Shown one piece after another: positions 35,101 to 46,098 of a stretch of 64,000 nt of DNA. The DNA comes from Odiellus spinosus. Its lineage: Eukaryota > Arthropoda > Arachnida > Opiliones > Phalangiidae. The notes beneath the pieces are model-generated. The model saw nothing but the letters and a program-made list of their open reading frames with translations, was not told the DNA's origin and made no database searches. The first letter of the stretch is position 1; each line of letters starts with the position of its first letter. Location of the stretch: NCBI GenBank assembly GCA_963920705.1, contig OY987226.1:808501-872500 (forward strand), read 5' to 3'. A program made the translations under genes and the position numbers.

Positions 35101-38100
35101 AATTCTTAGTAGGGACCGTGGGTTCCGATTTACTCATCAAAAGCGACGAGGCCTGCAGAGACCTCGTTGATGAAGCCAAAAACTACCTGTTACTTCCTCA
35201 AGAAAGGCCTCTAATGCAGGGACCTAGAACGCGCCCACGTAAACCCGTCAGGAGAGGAGAAGTTTTATTTGCTGGTAAAGAATCTTTAAACTTAATTTAT
35301 TATAGTTTATTTCTGTTCATCAAAGATACTCAAACTGATAACAATTATTTGTTTGCTTATAAAAGCGAGGAATCTGATATTAACTTAAAACTCTTACACT
35401 CAAGATTTTAATTTACATTTGTTCTGAGAAGCCCTCTGTAATCATGTTAAATCTCTTAAAATTATCTCAATCTTTTCAAAATATATTTTAGTCTCTTCAA
35501 AATATATTTTAGTCTCTTCAAAATATATTTTAGTCTCTTCAAAATATATTTTAGTCTCTTCAAAATATATTTTAGTCTCTTCAAAATATATTTTAATCTC
35601 TTCAAAATATATTTTAATCTCTTCAAAATATATTTTAATCTCTTCAAAATATATTTTAATCTCTTCAAAATATATTTTAATCTCTTCAAAATATATTTTA
35701 ATCTCTTCAAAATATATTTTAATCTCTTCAAAATATATTTTAATCTCTTCAAAATATATTTTAATCTCTTCAAATTATATCTTAATCTCTTCAAATTATA
35801 TCTTAATCTCTTCAAATTATATCTTAAACTCTTCAAATTATATCTTAATCTCTTCAAATTATCCATAATGATTAATGTCTTCAAATTATCCATAATGATT
35901 AATCTTTTCAAATTATCTATAATGATTAATCTCTTCAAATTATCTACAATGATTAATCTCTTGAAATTATCTATAATCTCTTCAAATTAAATCTCTAATT
36001 TATCTTCTAATAGCTTCATATCATCTCATATACTGTGAAATCTTAGATACCTTCAGATCATGGCAAATTAATTCTCTAAACAAGCTTGTTTGGTTTTTCT
36101 TTTGTTAGTGGGTGGTTGGTGTAGCGGTGACGCGATAGCCAGTGTGGAAAGGTACGATCCTCAGACTAATGAATGGAGGATGGTGGCGCCCATGACCAAA
36201 AGGAGATGCGGAGTGGGAGTGGCAGTGTTGAATGATCTGATGTACGCCGTGGGAGGCCACGACGGACAGTCTTATTTAAACAGCATTGAACGTTACGATC
36301 CGCAAACTAACCAGTGGAGTAGTGATATCGCTCCAACCAGTTCTTGTCGAACTAGCGTTGGAGTAGCCGTTTTAGAAAATTATCTTTACGCTGTTGGTGG
36401 ACAAGATGGAGTCTCCTGCCTCAACTTTGTCGAAAGGTAAGTGACTAAGTGTTCTATTATGGTCATAAATAGCACCCATGGTTGAGAGAAATATAAATTT
36501 TTATATAGGAGATTGGTCCTAAGTATTTGATTCAAATTTTTATAGTTAAATTATTCGTGTTTGGCTTAAATGACAATTCGTGCAACTTGAACCTCACTAA
36601 AAATTTCAAAATTTAAAATAAAACTCTCCCTAGATTGGGAAATGAAAACTCACTGCGTGCTTTTGAAATAATTCTCCTCGTGTTTTTAAATAAAATCTCA
36701 AATGCAGGGCTCCCAGACCACCTATATTACCCATAATTACCTATAATTCTGAAGTGATCCGATAATACCTATTTTTTGGGTAATTTGTTCAATTTCAGTG
36801 ATAAAATTCGAAATTAATGATCCATATAACTATAAAAATTATACTTTTCCTTGAAAAAGTGCAAATGTTCGCAAAAACCAAAGCTGTGGCAGAAAGGTTT
36901 CCTCTCCTAGGTCACTGATAATTATTACTCTATTTTATTAGAGGTTAGGTAGACTTTCACGAGGGGGCGTGAGTAGCTAGTAGTGCCAAAGAAAGGCAGA
37001 GGGACGGGTCTAGAGGCTAAAGAACCTATGTTGCATTACATGTCATCCTAACCTACCTATAAAACCCCTAATTTTGGCAATTAAAACCTATAAAAAGTCC
37101 TATAAATGGATATTTTTGGACCTATAAATAACCCATATTTTTGTCTTTTAAAACTTATAATACCTATAATTTTTTTGAGCTATGCTCTGGGAGCCCTGCA
37201 AATGGAGGTTGGGATCTAACTTTCCGTGTACATTTTAGCATTCCCAATAGACAGACAGACACTTACCTAGAGAATTACATATTTTAAAAAATAGTTTCTT
37301 ATACGAAAGCCACCGTACATTGCATATACTTCTAATTACCCTTTTTTGAAGTAGATGTTTTTCTATTTCAATTGTTAGATCGTATTTCACCAGGAAACTA
37401 TTCTGTATATTAAATGAGGGTAAAATAACTATAATAAATCTCGCGTACAATTATTATTAGGTACGACCCTCAGTCAAACCGGTGGAGTAAGGTTGCTCCA
37501 ATGAGTACGAAGAGACTAGGAGTGGCAGTTGCTGTTCTTGGAGGTTATTTATACGCAGTGGGAGGATCTGATGGCACATCGCCTTTGAATTCTGGTTTGT
37601 TCCATTCGCAGACTAGAATTTATTAACCTTGGAATATCCTAATCTAATTTCCACGCAATCTGATTTATTTTTCAGTATTTATCATTAAACTTTCCCCCAT
37701 TTAAATTCATTTGTTAATTTCTCCAGTTGAAAGATTTGACCCGAGAAATAATCGTTGGGCCACTGTTGCGTCTATGGGAACGCGGAGGAAGCATTTAGGT
37801 TGCGCCGTCTACAATAATATGATCTACGCCGTAGGTGGGCGGGATGATACGACGGAGCTGAGTAGTGCGGAGCGTTACAATCCTCAAACGAATCAGTGGC
37901 AACCTATCGTAGCCATGACGTCTCGCAGATCTGGGGTAAGCTGTACTTTTAACAACTGTCTAGAATGTTTTCGCGCAAAGTTTTGGTATTACGCTAGCTA
38001 CAGCGAATGCGGTGAAACCAATTCTAGTGGGATTGCGTGTCTACTATGATAAGTACTTCAATTTTTTTGGTTTTGGGATCATCATTTAGGTTGGATTGGC

Positions 38101-38281
38101 AGTGGTTAACGGGCTACTGTACGCCGTAGGTGGATTTGACGGCACAACCTATTTGAAAACGATTGAAGTATTCGATCCTGAACAAAATCAATGGCGTCTG
38201 TGCGGGAGTATGAACTATAGAAGATTAGGCGGCGGTGTTGGAGTGGTTAGGTTACCGCAACACGAAACTCACTATTGGTGA
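32141..38281 (+). CDS. KLHL20: KLHL20/diablo BTB-BACK-Kelch protein (spliced, 7 exons, about 585 aa)
   Basis: Exons: 32141-32392, 34334-34606, 34905-35274, 36109-36436, 37461-37594, 37727-37935 and 38090-38281 (TGA); phases agree throughout. The protein is nearly colinear with human KLHL20 (609 aa), with a shorter N-terminus. A BTB domain (about residues 29-131, [18 protein letters not shown]), a BACK domain (about 136-238) and six Kelch blades (about 295-585, each with an AVGG core and an [10 protein letters not shown]-like strand) are visible. KLHL20 is a substrate adaptor of CUL3 ubiquitin ligases: BTB/BACK bind CUL3 and the Kelch propeller binds the substrate. The start was set at the first of two tandem ATGs, because the upstream in-frame sequence is not conserved. 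Intron 1 carries a MITE, intron 3 a 21-bp minisatellite and intron 4 a DNA element. AATAAA at 38323-38328 and 38658-38663 are candidate poly(A) signals. Confidence 0.96.
33193..33587. mobile_element. CCCTTACC-family MITE, copy 3 (double)
   Basis: The element begins CCCTTACCTAAAAAAGTTAG and ends CTAACTTTTTTCGGTAAGGG, so it has good inverted termini. It is about twice as long as the copies at 12275 and 16478, and a second internal terminus (CCGAAAAAAGTTAG, near 33384) suggests two fused or nested copies. It lies in KLHL20 intron 1. Confidence 0.7.
35464..35940 (-). repeat. 21-bp minisatellite in KLHL20 intron 3
   Basis: About 22 copies of a 21-bp unit, TCTTCAAAATATATTTTAA plus TC, grade into AAATTATATCTTAA and AAATTATCCATAATGAT variants at the right edge. 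The core AAAATATATTTT is itself a palindrome. Because 21 is a multiple of three, the complementary strand stays open as a 158-codon frame of KRLKYIL repeats, which is not a gene. Confidence 0.9.
36704..37199. mobile_element. CAGGGCTCCCAG-terminated element, copy 2
   Basis: This has the same termini (GCAGGGCTCCCAG, TGGGAGCCCTGC) and interior as 13937-14372. It has an extra block of about 55 bp near 36907-36960 (GTCACTGATAATTATTACTC and following) that is absent from copy 1. It occupies most of KLHL20 intron 4. It is nonautonomous. Confidence 0.75.
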
Positions 38282-39710
38282 CATTACGGCCTTGCCAGGA
38301 ATCTAATATTCCTCTAGTTTAAAATAAATTTACGCGACGGGAAAAGCCAAAACTCGTTTGTTAAGGGTCCTATCATCTCTTCAGTGTTGGATTGAAAAAA
38401 AGGCTTCAGGTTTGTTCCAACTATCTTGATTTCTTGTTAAAAAAAAATGACAAATGCAAAAAAGCTAGGACTTGGTAATTGAGATCTAGCGTTTGACGTT
38501 AAAGAAATGCGTCGCTCAAAGATTACTCGATTAAGCGTATATTGAAGTTTGTCCACATCTCAGTGGATGTGTTGGTTCAAAAGAGCCTTAACCTTTTACT
38601 GTAAATTTTATTTATATTAGTTGTTATAATTTATATGGTACCAATAATTACCAAAAAAATAAAAACAGTAAATACTTAAATTTCAATTGTTTTTTTATTA
38701 TTAAAACAAATGAATAAACGCACCTACTGATTCAATTCCGGTCTTGTTGAACCTAGATCGCCAATTTTCCACTATAGAGGCTTAATTAATCAAAGGTTTT
38801 GCAGACACGTCTCTCCCGTAAACATGGCAACTCGAGGTAGTTACATCGGGTTGCCACGGGAATGGAAGACACGCGTGTGTAAAAATTGAATGATACCGCC
38901 ACCTATTGAGAAAAAATGTCAATCCTATACGAGCTAAAGTCCCCTACTGCTTCAGAAGCGTGCGCGGGCTTTGATAAAATATAGGAGGCGACCATAGGAG
39001 CCTCCAATCGAGATAAAACGACCATACCCATATATACTTAACTCCTGTATTAATATCGACCATCACAAAATTCCCGAAACATGAATTACAATAGAGAATG
39101 CAGAGTGTAGCTTTATTTAGACCAAATTTGAATACACATTCTTAGAATAATTTATTTCGATCAATTTGAATTACAATAAGCAAGCACTAATTTGAGGTTT
39201 AAAAAATACAATTGACGTATCAATAAATACATTATTAAAAGGGTACCAGGAAACTTGGGTTCAAGAATTTCCAGTTAAACTATTTTTAGGGTGGAAAATA
39301 AGGGAAAAAAATTAATAAAACATAAATTTTGGTTTTAATTGTCAAAAAGTGATCTCCAAATAATGGTAGTTTTGGTCATTTTGAAAAACAATTCAATCAC
39401 GGGACGAGGTTAGTCACGCGAGCTTATCAAAATTTCACTGAGACTAGTAAATTTTGAGATAAATATAAATAATAACTATATAATATTTGGAGATACGTTT
39501 CAAATGATTTGGTTTAAATTAAGAAATATTTTGAAAACCAGTTTCCTGGTCCTTTTAATGGGGTGAGAAAAATAAATAATGAACTGGACTTAATCAGAAA
39601 ATGAAGTATACGAGTAACCTCCTCGTGTCAAGATTGTAAATCTCTGCCAACAGGCGTCTCAAGCTCGCGCGAGCGACTCAAATTTGAGGCAATTAAAAAT
39701 GATATAGGTA
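38282..39710. other. Tail-to-tail interval between KLHL20 and CEP41
   Basis: This holds the KLHL20 3' untranslated region (AATAAA at 38323 and 38658), a repeat copy at about 38758-38992, and probably the CEP41 3' untranslated region. I see no coding sequence. TTTATT near 39113 and 39148 could act as minus-strand poly(A) signals for CEP41. Confidence 0.5.
38758..38992 (+). mobile_element. GCCAATTTTCCACTATAG-family repeat, copy 1
   Basis: This is homologous to 56293-56504 along its length: GCCAATTTTCCACTATAGAG start, a CGTCTCTCCCGT block, a GGGTTGCCACGG block, GATCCCGCCACCTAT-like sequence and a TTTTGATAAAA...GGAGGCG end. The middle is an imperfect palindrome. It is a nonautonomous dispersed element. 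Confidence 0.65.
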
Positions 39711-42700
39711 TCACTTCCATGGCTTAGCTTTCCCACTACGAGCGACTGCTGCTGATCTTGAAACTCTGAATTGAGTTTGAGCCGTTGATGCTCGACTTGC
39801 GTAGGAAACCGATTGACCTGAAACATTTAACTCCTTGTTAAATTGTTGATTTAATACGGCATACGCAACTGAGTTAGGTTGCGTGTCTACTTTAAATATG
39901 GAATAGCTCAAAAACTCACCAGTTTTATTTTGAGACAAAGTGACAATTTGTGAAAGTTGTAGTTCAAGGGTTTCAATAAGTAAATATTTCATTAAGAAAA
40001 AAATATTTTAATCTTAAGTAGTTTAATTTTGGGTAAATTTTTATAAAGGATATCAGTAGGAGTTAAGATTTCATTTGAACTTATATTCGTTACGTGACGA
40101 CCAGCAATGTGAACTAAATGTAACCGCCTTTCGGGATGAGTCTTTATAATCAATCCATCGGTGAACTTGGAGGCAGCCAATTTTAAACCTTTTCGGAGTT
40201 TTAAAAATAGACAGAGTTAAGTGGGAGCCTCTGCAAATTTTGCCCCTGCAAACTTTGCCCCTTCAAATTTTTGCCCCTGCAAATTTTTGCCCCTGCAAAT
40301 TTTTGCCTCTGCAAATTTTTGCCTCTGCAAATTTTTGCCTCTGCAAATTTTTGCCTCTGCAAATTTTTGCCTCTGCAAATTTTTGCCTCTGCAAATTTTT
40401 GCCTCTGCAAATTTTTGCCTCTGCAAATTTTTGCCTCTGCAAATTTTTGCCTCTGCAAATTTTTGACCCTGCAAATTTTTGACCCTGCAAATTTTTGACC
40501 CTGCAAATTTTTGACCCTGCAAATTTTTGACCCTGCAAATTTTTGACCCTGCAAATTTTTGACCCTGCAAATTTTTGACCCTGCAAATTTTTGCCCCTGC
40601 AAATTTTTGCCCGTGCAAATTTTATCTTTTGAAAATTGACGTATCGTGTAGAGTACAACTTTTTTAACATGTTTTAAGCCGATTTAATTCCCTCCTCTCA
40701 AATAATATTTAATAGAAAACATTTTTTTTGGCAGAAGTGGGGAAATTCGCGACTAGCAGAATTCGGGAGTAATGCGAACTTCGCCAGATTTTAGTGTTTG
40801 GCTCCAACCACCAGGATCGCCGCGATCGCGCGGAGTCACTTCTATAGCATTGAGATTCCAATCTATATACGTTAGTTATTTTATCTATGATCCCATCAGT
40901 AAGCCAACATCTTTCACACGGGTGAGTTTATTTTTCATCTTACCTCCTGTTAGAACAAATATATTATCGTATCCCCTCTGTGTTAGGGTTGAAGCCACTC
41001 TAGCAGATATTGTTTCATCCTCATCGTAAATTACAATTATGTAAAGAGACACGTTTTTCTACAGAGACACCAGTTAAGAAAAAGTTCATTACTTTTTTTC
41101 ATTAAATTTAATTGAGGCGCCTTTGATTAGTTGCAAACTAATTGGCCATTGAATAGCTTTAAAATTTGATTGTTTAGATTGATTTTGAGCCGAGTAAATA
41201 TTAGATATTTCAAACAAACATATATTTGGAGATTAATCACCCTACCTAATTAATTAGATATTAGAATTTGGAAAACAAATGGATTTCCGGGTAAATTATT
41301 CTAAAACAAACTTTTTAAAAAGGATACGTATAGAAGTAAATCTCTGCTTTCGTAGTTGCATGTCCGGCATAGCATTGAAGACGGATAGTTTTTGGCTGAT
41401 AAAATCAAATTAGAAAAATAAACTTTACGCAGAATGCTAACATTGACCGTGATGATTAACTTATATTAACAATGTTGTTACTTCACGGTTAAGAAAAATA
41501 TCTTATTAACGGGAATCTGTGAGCAAAAACTGAAAAAAACCTACTCGCATCCTAGCGTACTTATTCGGGAAAATGCCCCATTTTTGTTTCTATTTTCTAA
41601 AATTCCTATAAACATACCTGTTATGATATGAGAAGCTTCGTACAGATCTGGATCCCTAACGTCTAGCAAGAGATAAGGAGGCAGGTTAGGCCTTTCATTC
41701 GCAGAGGCATTATTTAAGGTACCATCATTTGCTCCCCATTTCTCGCTATTAATGCCACTTCTCAGATCAAGCTCTCCCATACCGTTTAAAATGCTGTAAA
41801 ATGTATAGTCAGATTTGCCTATATTAATGATTATAAAAGGATTAAGCCTAGGGATTAGATTGTAAGTTAAAAATATGCCCTAAAGACAATCTGGTTCCAC
41901 AGAGTTATGATAGGGGCGCCACAGTCGTTTACTGAATTATATAAAAGGCGTTCGCTACAAGCGGGAAGGGGTCAGTTGATTGTAAGCCTCTGGACATCAG
42001 TTAAGATATAATAAAAAATTTAGTTCTGGCAATTGATACCAGATGGCGCCAACACGATTTGATTAACTCGATCCCTATCGCGAAAATATAAGCCGCACGC
42101 AGCCAATTTTAATTATATCTCTAGGTTATAAAAAATAATCTATCTTATTGGTGTCAAACCAATAGCGCACCACTACAGCAATTATTGAACTATATTTTAT
42201 ATTTTAGGCTTAGCTAAAATGATTTGTATCGGGTTGGTATAAAAATATGAATGTCCTAAATGTCCAAGTCTCTAACCCTTTGTATAGTGGCCCTGTAGGT
42301 ACCTTTGCTATTTAAGCCCATATTTTGATCCAATAAGACTCATTCATCCATTATTTAAGCCTAAAAATATGGGCCTTAATATTAATTGCCATTTAAAATG
42401 GATAATAGTCTGACCTGTTTAGATTTGGAGATTCATTTTCTGTTTGGTTTCTTTTGTTTTCTTGCGTTAAATTTGAAATAGACTTGTTTTTATTTCGCTC
42501 TAGCTCTTCTTTACCTACTTCAACCATCTAGAGCAATAAAATTCCGAATTAATAATAAAAAAAAAAAACACACGCAAAATTTCGCCATAGCAATAAACCC
42601 TTTAGAAAAAGAAACCCTAAACTGATAGAGTTCTAAGCCTTCAAGAATATACGTGAATATTTAAAGCGTGTTTTTGGCTTATTCAATTTGATAATCGTCG

Positions 42701-44966
42701 CTGAAGTAAAAGGCGGGTGACATAGGCAGTCTAAGATGGTAATATTAACATAGTTTTCCATATCTTAAAAGTATAAAGATAAAACGTGGCTTTCATAGGC
42801 GTCCCTCTAATGGCAAGCAGTTTATATAGAAACATACTCTCAATACCCCCCCCCCCCCTCCGTTGTGCTATACTGTTTTTAACACTTATGCACTGACCAA
42901 AGCTAAAGTTTCAAGCGTTCCTTACTTTGGAGATTATGTATATATTTTTTAGAGTATACGCAGGTGTGGGCTTTTACTCATACCCTCCCGCTGAAAGGCA
43001 GAAATCTTTCCCAGTACAAAGAATCTCAATAACCCATTCCACATTTTAAGTTTTCGACCCCCTTGATTCCTTATTCCATCCTTTACAAAAGCAAAAGTTT
43101 GTTTCTGCCCAAAATTTCATTGTTCAAAAATATAAATGCTAAAGGCACCATGTTTCTATATGAAGTAAAAATGAAATGAGAGGGCCTCTATAAATTCTCA
43201 GGTAGGCACGTGCTGACCCGTGCCCATTACAGGCGGCGCCACTGCTATCGGCTCTAGTTTTTTGGGGTTAGGCTAACGGGGGTATGTCCAGAGATCCTAG
43301 CAAATGGTTGGCCCTGATTAAAAAAATGTTCAATTCAAAATATACATATTTTTAAAGATTTATAGAATTTTTATTATTTTATTTCACGAGTTATTCCCAA
43401 ATAATTTGTCCTTAGACAATTATTTTCAAGTTATATTTTCCCAAGTCTTCCCATATTGTTTTCCCACTTTTTCCTACAGTTATTTTCTCACTAGTTTTTA
43501 ACGTAATTACTGTTTCTCTATTTTTCCCACAATTTCCCATGGTTTCCTATAATTATTCTTCCAAAAGTTCCCATCACGCAATTTGATTGAATCTTAACTA
43601 TTTTTTTCCAATTTGTTTATTTTAGCCGGCTGTTAAACGGGGGGAGTCTTTAAAGTTGTACCAATGCTACGAATGTCGAGAGCCTTATCCTTTTAAATAT
43701 TTCGTCTTGTCTTTGATGTTTTTGAGCTTCTTTCAAACGCTGTGGCACTTGAGATCTACTATTCATCCCAGTGTTGATTACTGGCTTTACATTCCTGAAT
43801 TTTGGATTTTCTGGAATTCGTTTTTTCAGCACCTAAGAAATTGAATATTTATCTCAAATGGGTCAAATGTATCTCATTGGTGATTAATTCTAAAGATTTT
43901 CAAAAGATTTTTATAGAGGGCAAATCTTTAAACTAGTTTATTGGGGTCTTCTCAAATTGATCTCGCGCCAAACTTGCAAACTTAATCGCAACAACTATTT
44001 TGTAAATTTTAAAGGGGAGAGACGCGTGGCAATTATTCTTGTTGAATTCGGGTTAATTCATTTTGTCGAATTCTGTTGGAATTTTTCAATTTGGACCACT
44101 TTTGACCAAAAAAGATTTTTCATGATTGAAAAAAGCTGATAAGAGGAAGCGAGCCAATCAAATCTCGTCATTTTAGGCAGCTATATTTCAAAATTATATA
44201 TACAAGCGGCAAGCCTCTAAAAGGTGGCTCCACATCTCATTAAAAAATCGAAATTGAACCGAAAATTATACCATTTTTAGTGAAATACGCATATTTAATA
44301 AAAATGAAAATTCGGTTACTAAATATTACAACAAAAGTAATTAGCCAATCTAAGCTAGGAAACCCCAAATGTTTTTTTAACACTAATTATCTAAAAGGCA
44401 ATGTAAGAAAATCTAAATTAATAATAACAATAGTAACAATAGTAACAATAATATATATTTTTCAACAAAGAGTTGAAGGCAACCAAAGAAGCGTAGCATA
44501 TTCTAATTTGAGTAAACCAAACCATATAATTTTGGCCAAAGTAAAATCTGATTGGTTGGCATCCCCTTTTCAAAGTGGAACAAAATGGTGGGTGATTTAA
44601 ATATGTTAAAACTTAATTTTGGCATAAAAAAATATTTGACAGGTGAAAGTGACTTTTTATTAGTACTGTGACACTGTTTTATAAACAAAATAAGGCTTTT
44701 GAGTTTCCTGCATAAATATTACAGTGGGGGAGGGGATTTTGTCCCCAGATTTTGAATATCCATTCATTTTATTAATCAAATGCTATGAATATTTTCTTAT
44801 GTAGAACCAGGCCCATAACCCCCGCTCATTAACAAAAAGCTATGAAACTTAAAAATACTAGAAGGTCAAAGTCAGATTATAATAATAAGAAGAGGATTTT
44901 CTTAGATAATTCAACTCTTACATCCGCTTCATTTGTTCTTTTCTTCGCTGAAGATACTGAAGACAT
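39711..44966 (-). CDS. CEP41: CEP41 centrosomal/ciliary protein with rhodanese-like domain (spliced, 9 exons, about 329 aa)
   Basis: Exons (minus strand): 44922-44966, 43662-43832, 42415-42527, 41618-41793, 41328-41395, 40944-41058, 40054-40188, 39920-39979 and 39711-39817 (TGA). The order and sequence follow human CEP41 (373 aa): KKRIPENPKFRNVKPVINTG near the N-terminus, GMGELDL, the rhodanese-like fold (LLLDVRDPDLYEASHI; IIVIYDEDE; RGYDNIFVLTGG; about residues 132-250) and a C-terminal GKAKPWK. In vertebrates CEP41 acts at basal bodies and cilia and promotes axonemal tubulin glutamylation. The rhodanese loop has no catalytic cysteine (YDEDE), so it is probably non-enzymatic, as in human CEP41. 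The introns after exons 5 and 7 look U12-type. Exon 1 (MSSVSSAKKRTNEAD) rests on splice sites and phase rather than conservation and is the least certain. Confidence 0.92.
39980..40053 (-). other. U12-type AT-AC intron of CEP41 (intron 7)
   Basis: On the minus strand the intron begins ATATCCTTT at 40053-40045, an exact U12 AT-AC donor. It has TTTTCTTAAT at 40000-39991, a close match to the U12 branch site, and ends in AC at 39981-39980, about 12 nt downstream of the branch adenosine. Splicing it joins phase 1 to phase 1 and restores the CEP41 frame (NEILTPT-VIETLELQL). No GT-AG alternative keeps the frame open, because the following exon has no upstream AG in frame. Confidence 0.85.
40231..40622 (-). 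repeat. 16-bp minisatellite in CEP41 intron 6
   Basis: About 24 copies of a 16-bp unit, TGCAAATTTTTGCCTC. A block of GACCC variants (GCAAATTTTTGACCCT) lies at 40455-40580, between GCCTC and GCCCC blocks. It ends some 40 bases before the CEP41 exon 7 acceptor. Since 16 is not a multiple of three and the unit lacks stops, several overlapping frames stay open. They are not genes. Confidence 0.9.
41059..41327 (-). other. U12-type GT-AG intron of CEP41 (intron 5)
   Basis: The donor on the minus strand is GTATCCTTT (41327-41319), the consensus for U12 GT-AG introns. TTTTTCTTAAC at 41083-41073 matches the U12 branch site, and the terminal AG lies 15 nt beyond its adenosine. The exon join (DLLLY-KNVSLYIIVIYDEDE) agrees with the human protein. 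Confidence 0.8.
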
Positions 44967-46098
44967 ATTACTAGAGTAGAAATTTTATAGTATTCTAGAA
45001 GCTGTAAAACTGCAAAAATGGGGGGAATTTCAAATTAAAAATGAAATTTTATGTTTGGTTTAGCAGAGTCTTTCACAGACGACAGTTCTACGTTTCAGAA
45101 AGGAGAGGCTGAAATAATCAAAAACGGTGTAAACGAGGACGGAAATAAGTCGGACATGTCCAGTCAATTTTGTTAAATGTCGATAATTTTTTAGAAAACA
45201 AAAGGGTCATTCTACATTTTGCGCAATAAGATTTTCAATCGGTCGTTTAGCCAGCTCATTGGGTCACTGAGCCAGCTCTACCAAAACTTAAGCTTCTAAC
45301 ATTTAGACATCAGAGGTTTGCCTATTATGGGCTTGAACATCTTGTTAATATAGATATGGATTTTGGCGCCCAAATACTATAAATATGAAAATATGAAAAA
45401 AATCGAAAAAACTTAATTTTTTTCAAGGGGTACCCCTTGTAAAAAAAAAAAAAAGGGAATTTTTTCCCTTGGAAAATTTCCTGTGATTTTTTAGGATTTC
45501 GAATTTCTTTCATATTTCTTTGAGCTGTAATTTAATTTCTGTCCTTTTACGGGTTTGAATTTTTGAAGTGCGAAGCGAAATATGTTTTTGTATAATTAAT
45601 TTGCAATAAAAATATCCTCCAGTGCACTGAACTAGACATTTAAGATTCATTTCAAACAAAGAAAACTCTACATTTTTTTTTTGGAAATTTTACTAATCAC
45701 CTTGTTTATTTGTCCATGAAATATTTAATTACAGTGCTTACATATTTGCCATCCAGCTTTAAACATAGAAAACGTATAATTAAGCTGATATTTTAAATGG
45801 GTAATAAGGCGGACATTTTAATATTCGAATTATTTTATTTAAAGGATAAATCCGTGTGTTTTAAAGTGTTATTGAAGCGTATCCGCGATTTTCAAAGGGA
45901 TAAGCTATGGATATATTTGATTTGGGTGCGCGTATAAACCCCGTTTAATATTTTTTCTTGATTTTTTAACACACGATTCCAATAAAAGAGAAGCCTATTT
46001 GTGACAGATATTGGGGATATACAAAAAATTATGTTACAATAGCCTACCCTTCTAGTTGGGCAGCTTAAATGTTTTTTTATTAATTTTTTAGTGTTCTG
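44967..46098. other. Interval between CEP41 and the lectin-like receptor gene
   Basis: This 1.1 kb should hold the CEP41 promoter and the 3' untranslated region of the upstream lectin-like gene; both genes are on the minus strand. TTTATT at 46076-46081 and near 45833 are candidate minus-strand poly(A) signals. No further gene or repeat is recognised. The open frames here are short and AT-rich. Confidence 0.5.

Noticed and set aside
35462-35938. 158-codon minus-strand frame of KRLKYIL repeats
   Set aside because: It is the 21-bp minisatellite read in the one frame that stays open, inside KLHL20 intron 3.
39905-40020. Ordinary GT-AG splicing for the CEP41 exon 7/8 junction
   Set aside because: The only upstream AG (minus strand, near 40014) leads to stop codons in all three frames before the next donor, whereas the AT-AC option keeps the conserved frame.
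40201-40670. Open frames of 133-135 codons on the minus strand and about 80 on the plus strand
   Set aside because: They are the 16-bp minisatellite in CEP41 intron 6, open in several frames at once.
42848-42862. Poly-C tract as a regulatory element
   Set aside because: It is a simple mononucleotide run in a CEP41 intron with nothing else to support a function.
44280-44600. 106-codon plus-strand frame
   Set aside because: It is AT-rich, Lys/Ile/Asn-biased, without domains, and falls inside CEP41 intron 1 on the opposite strand.
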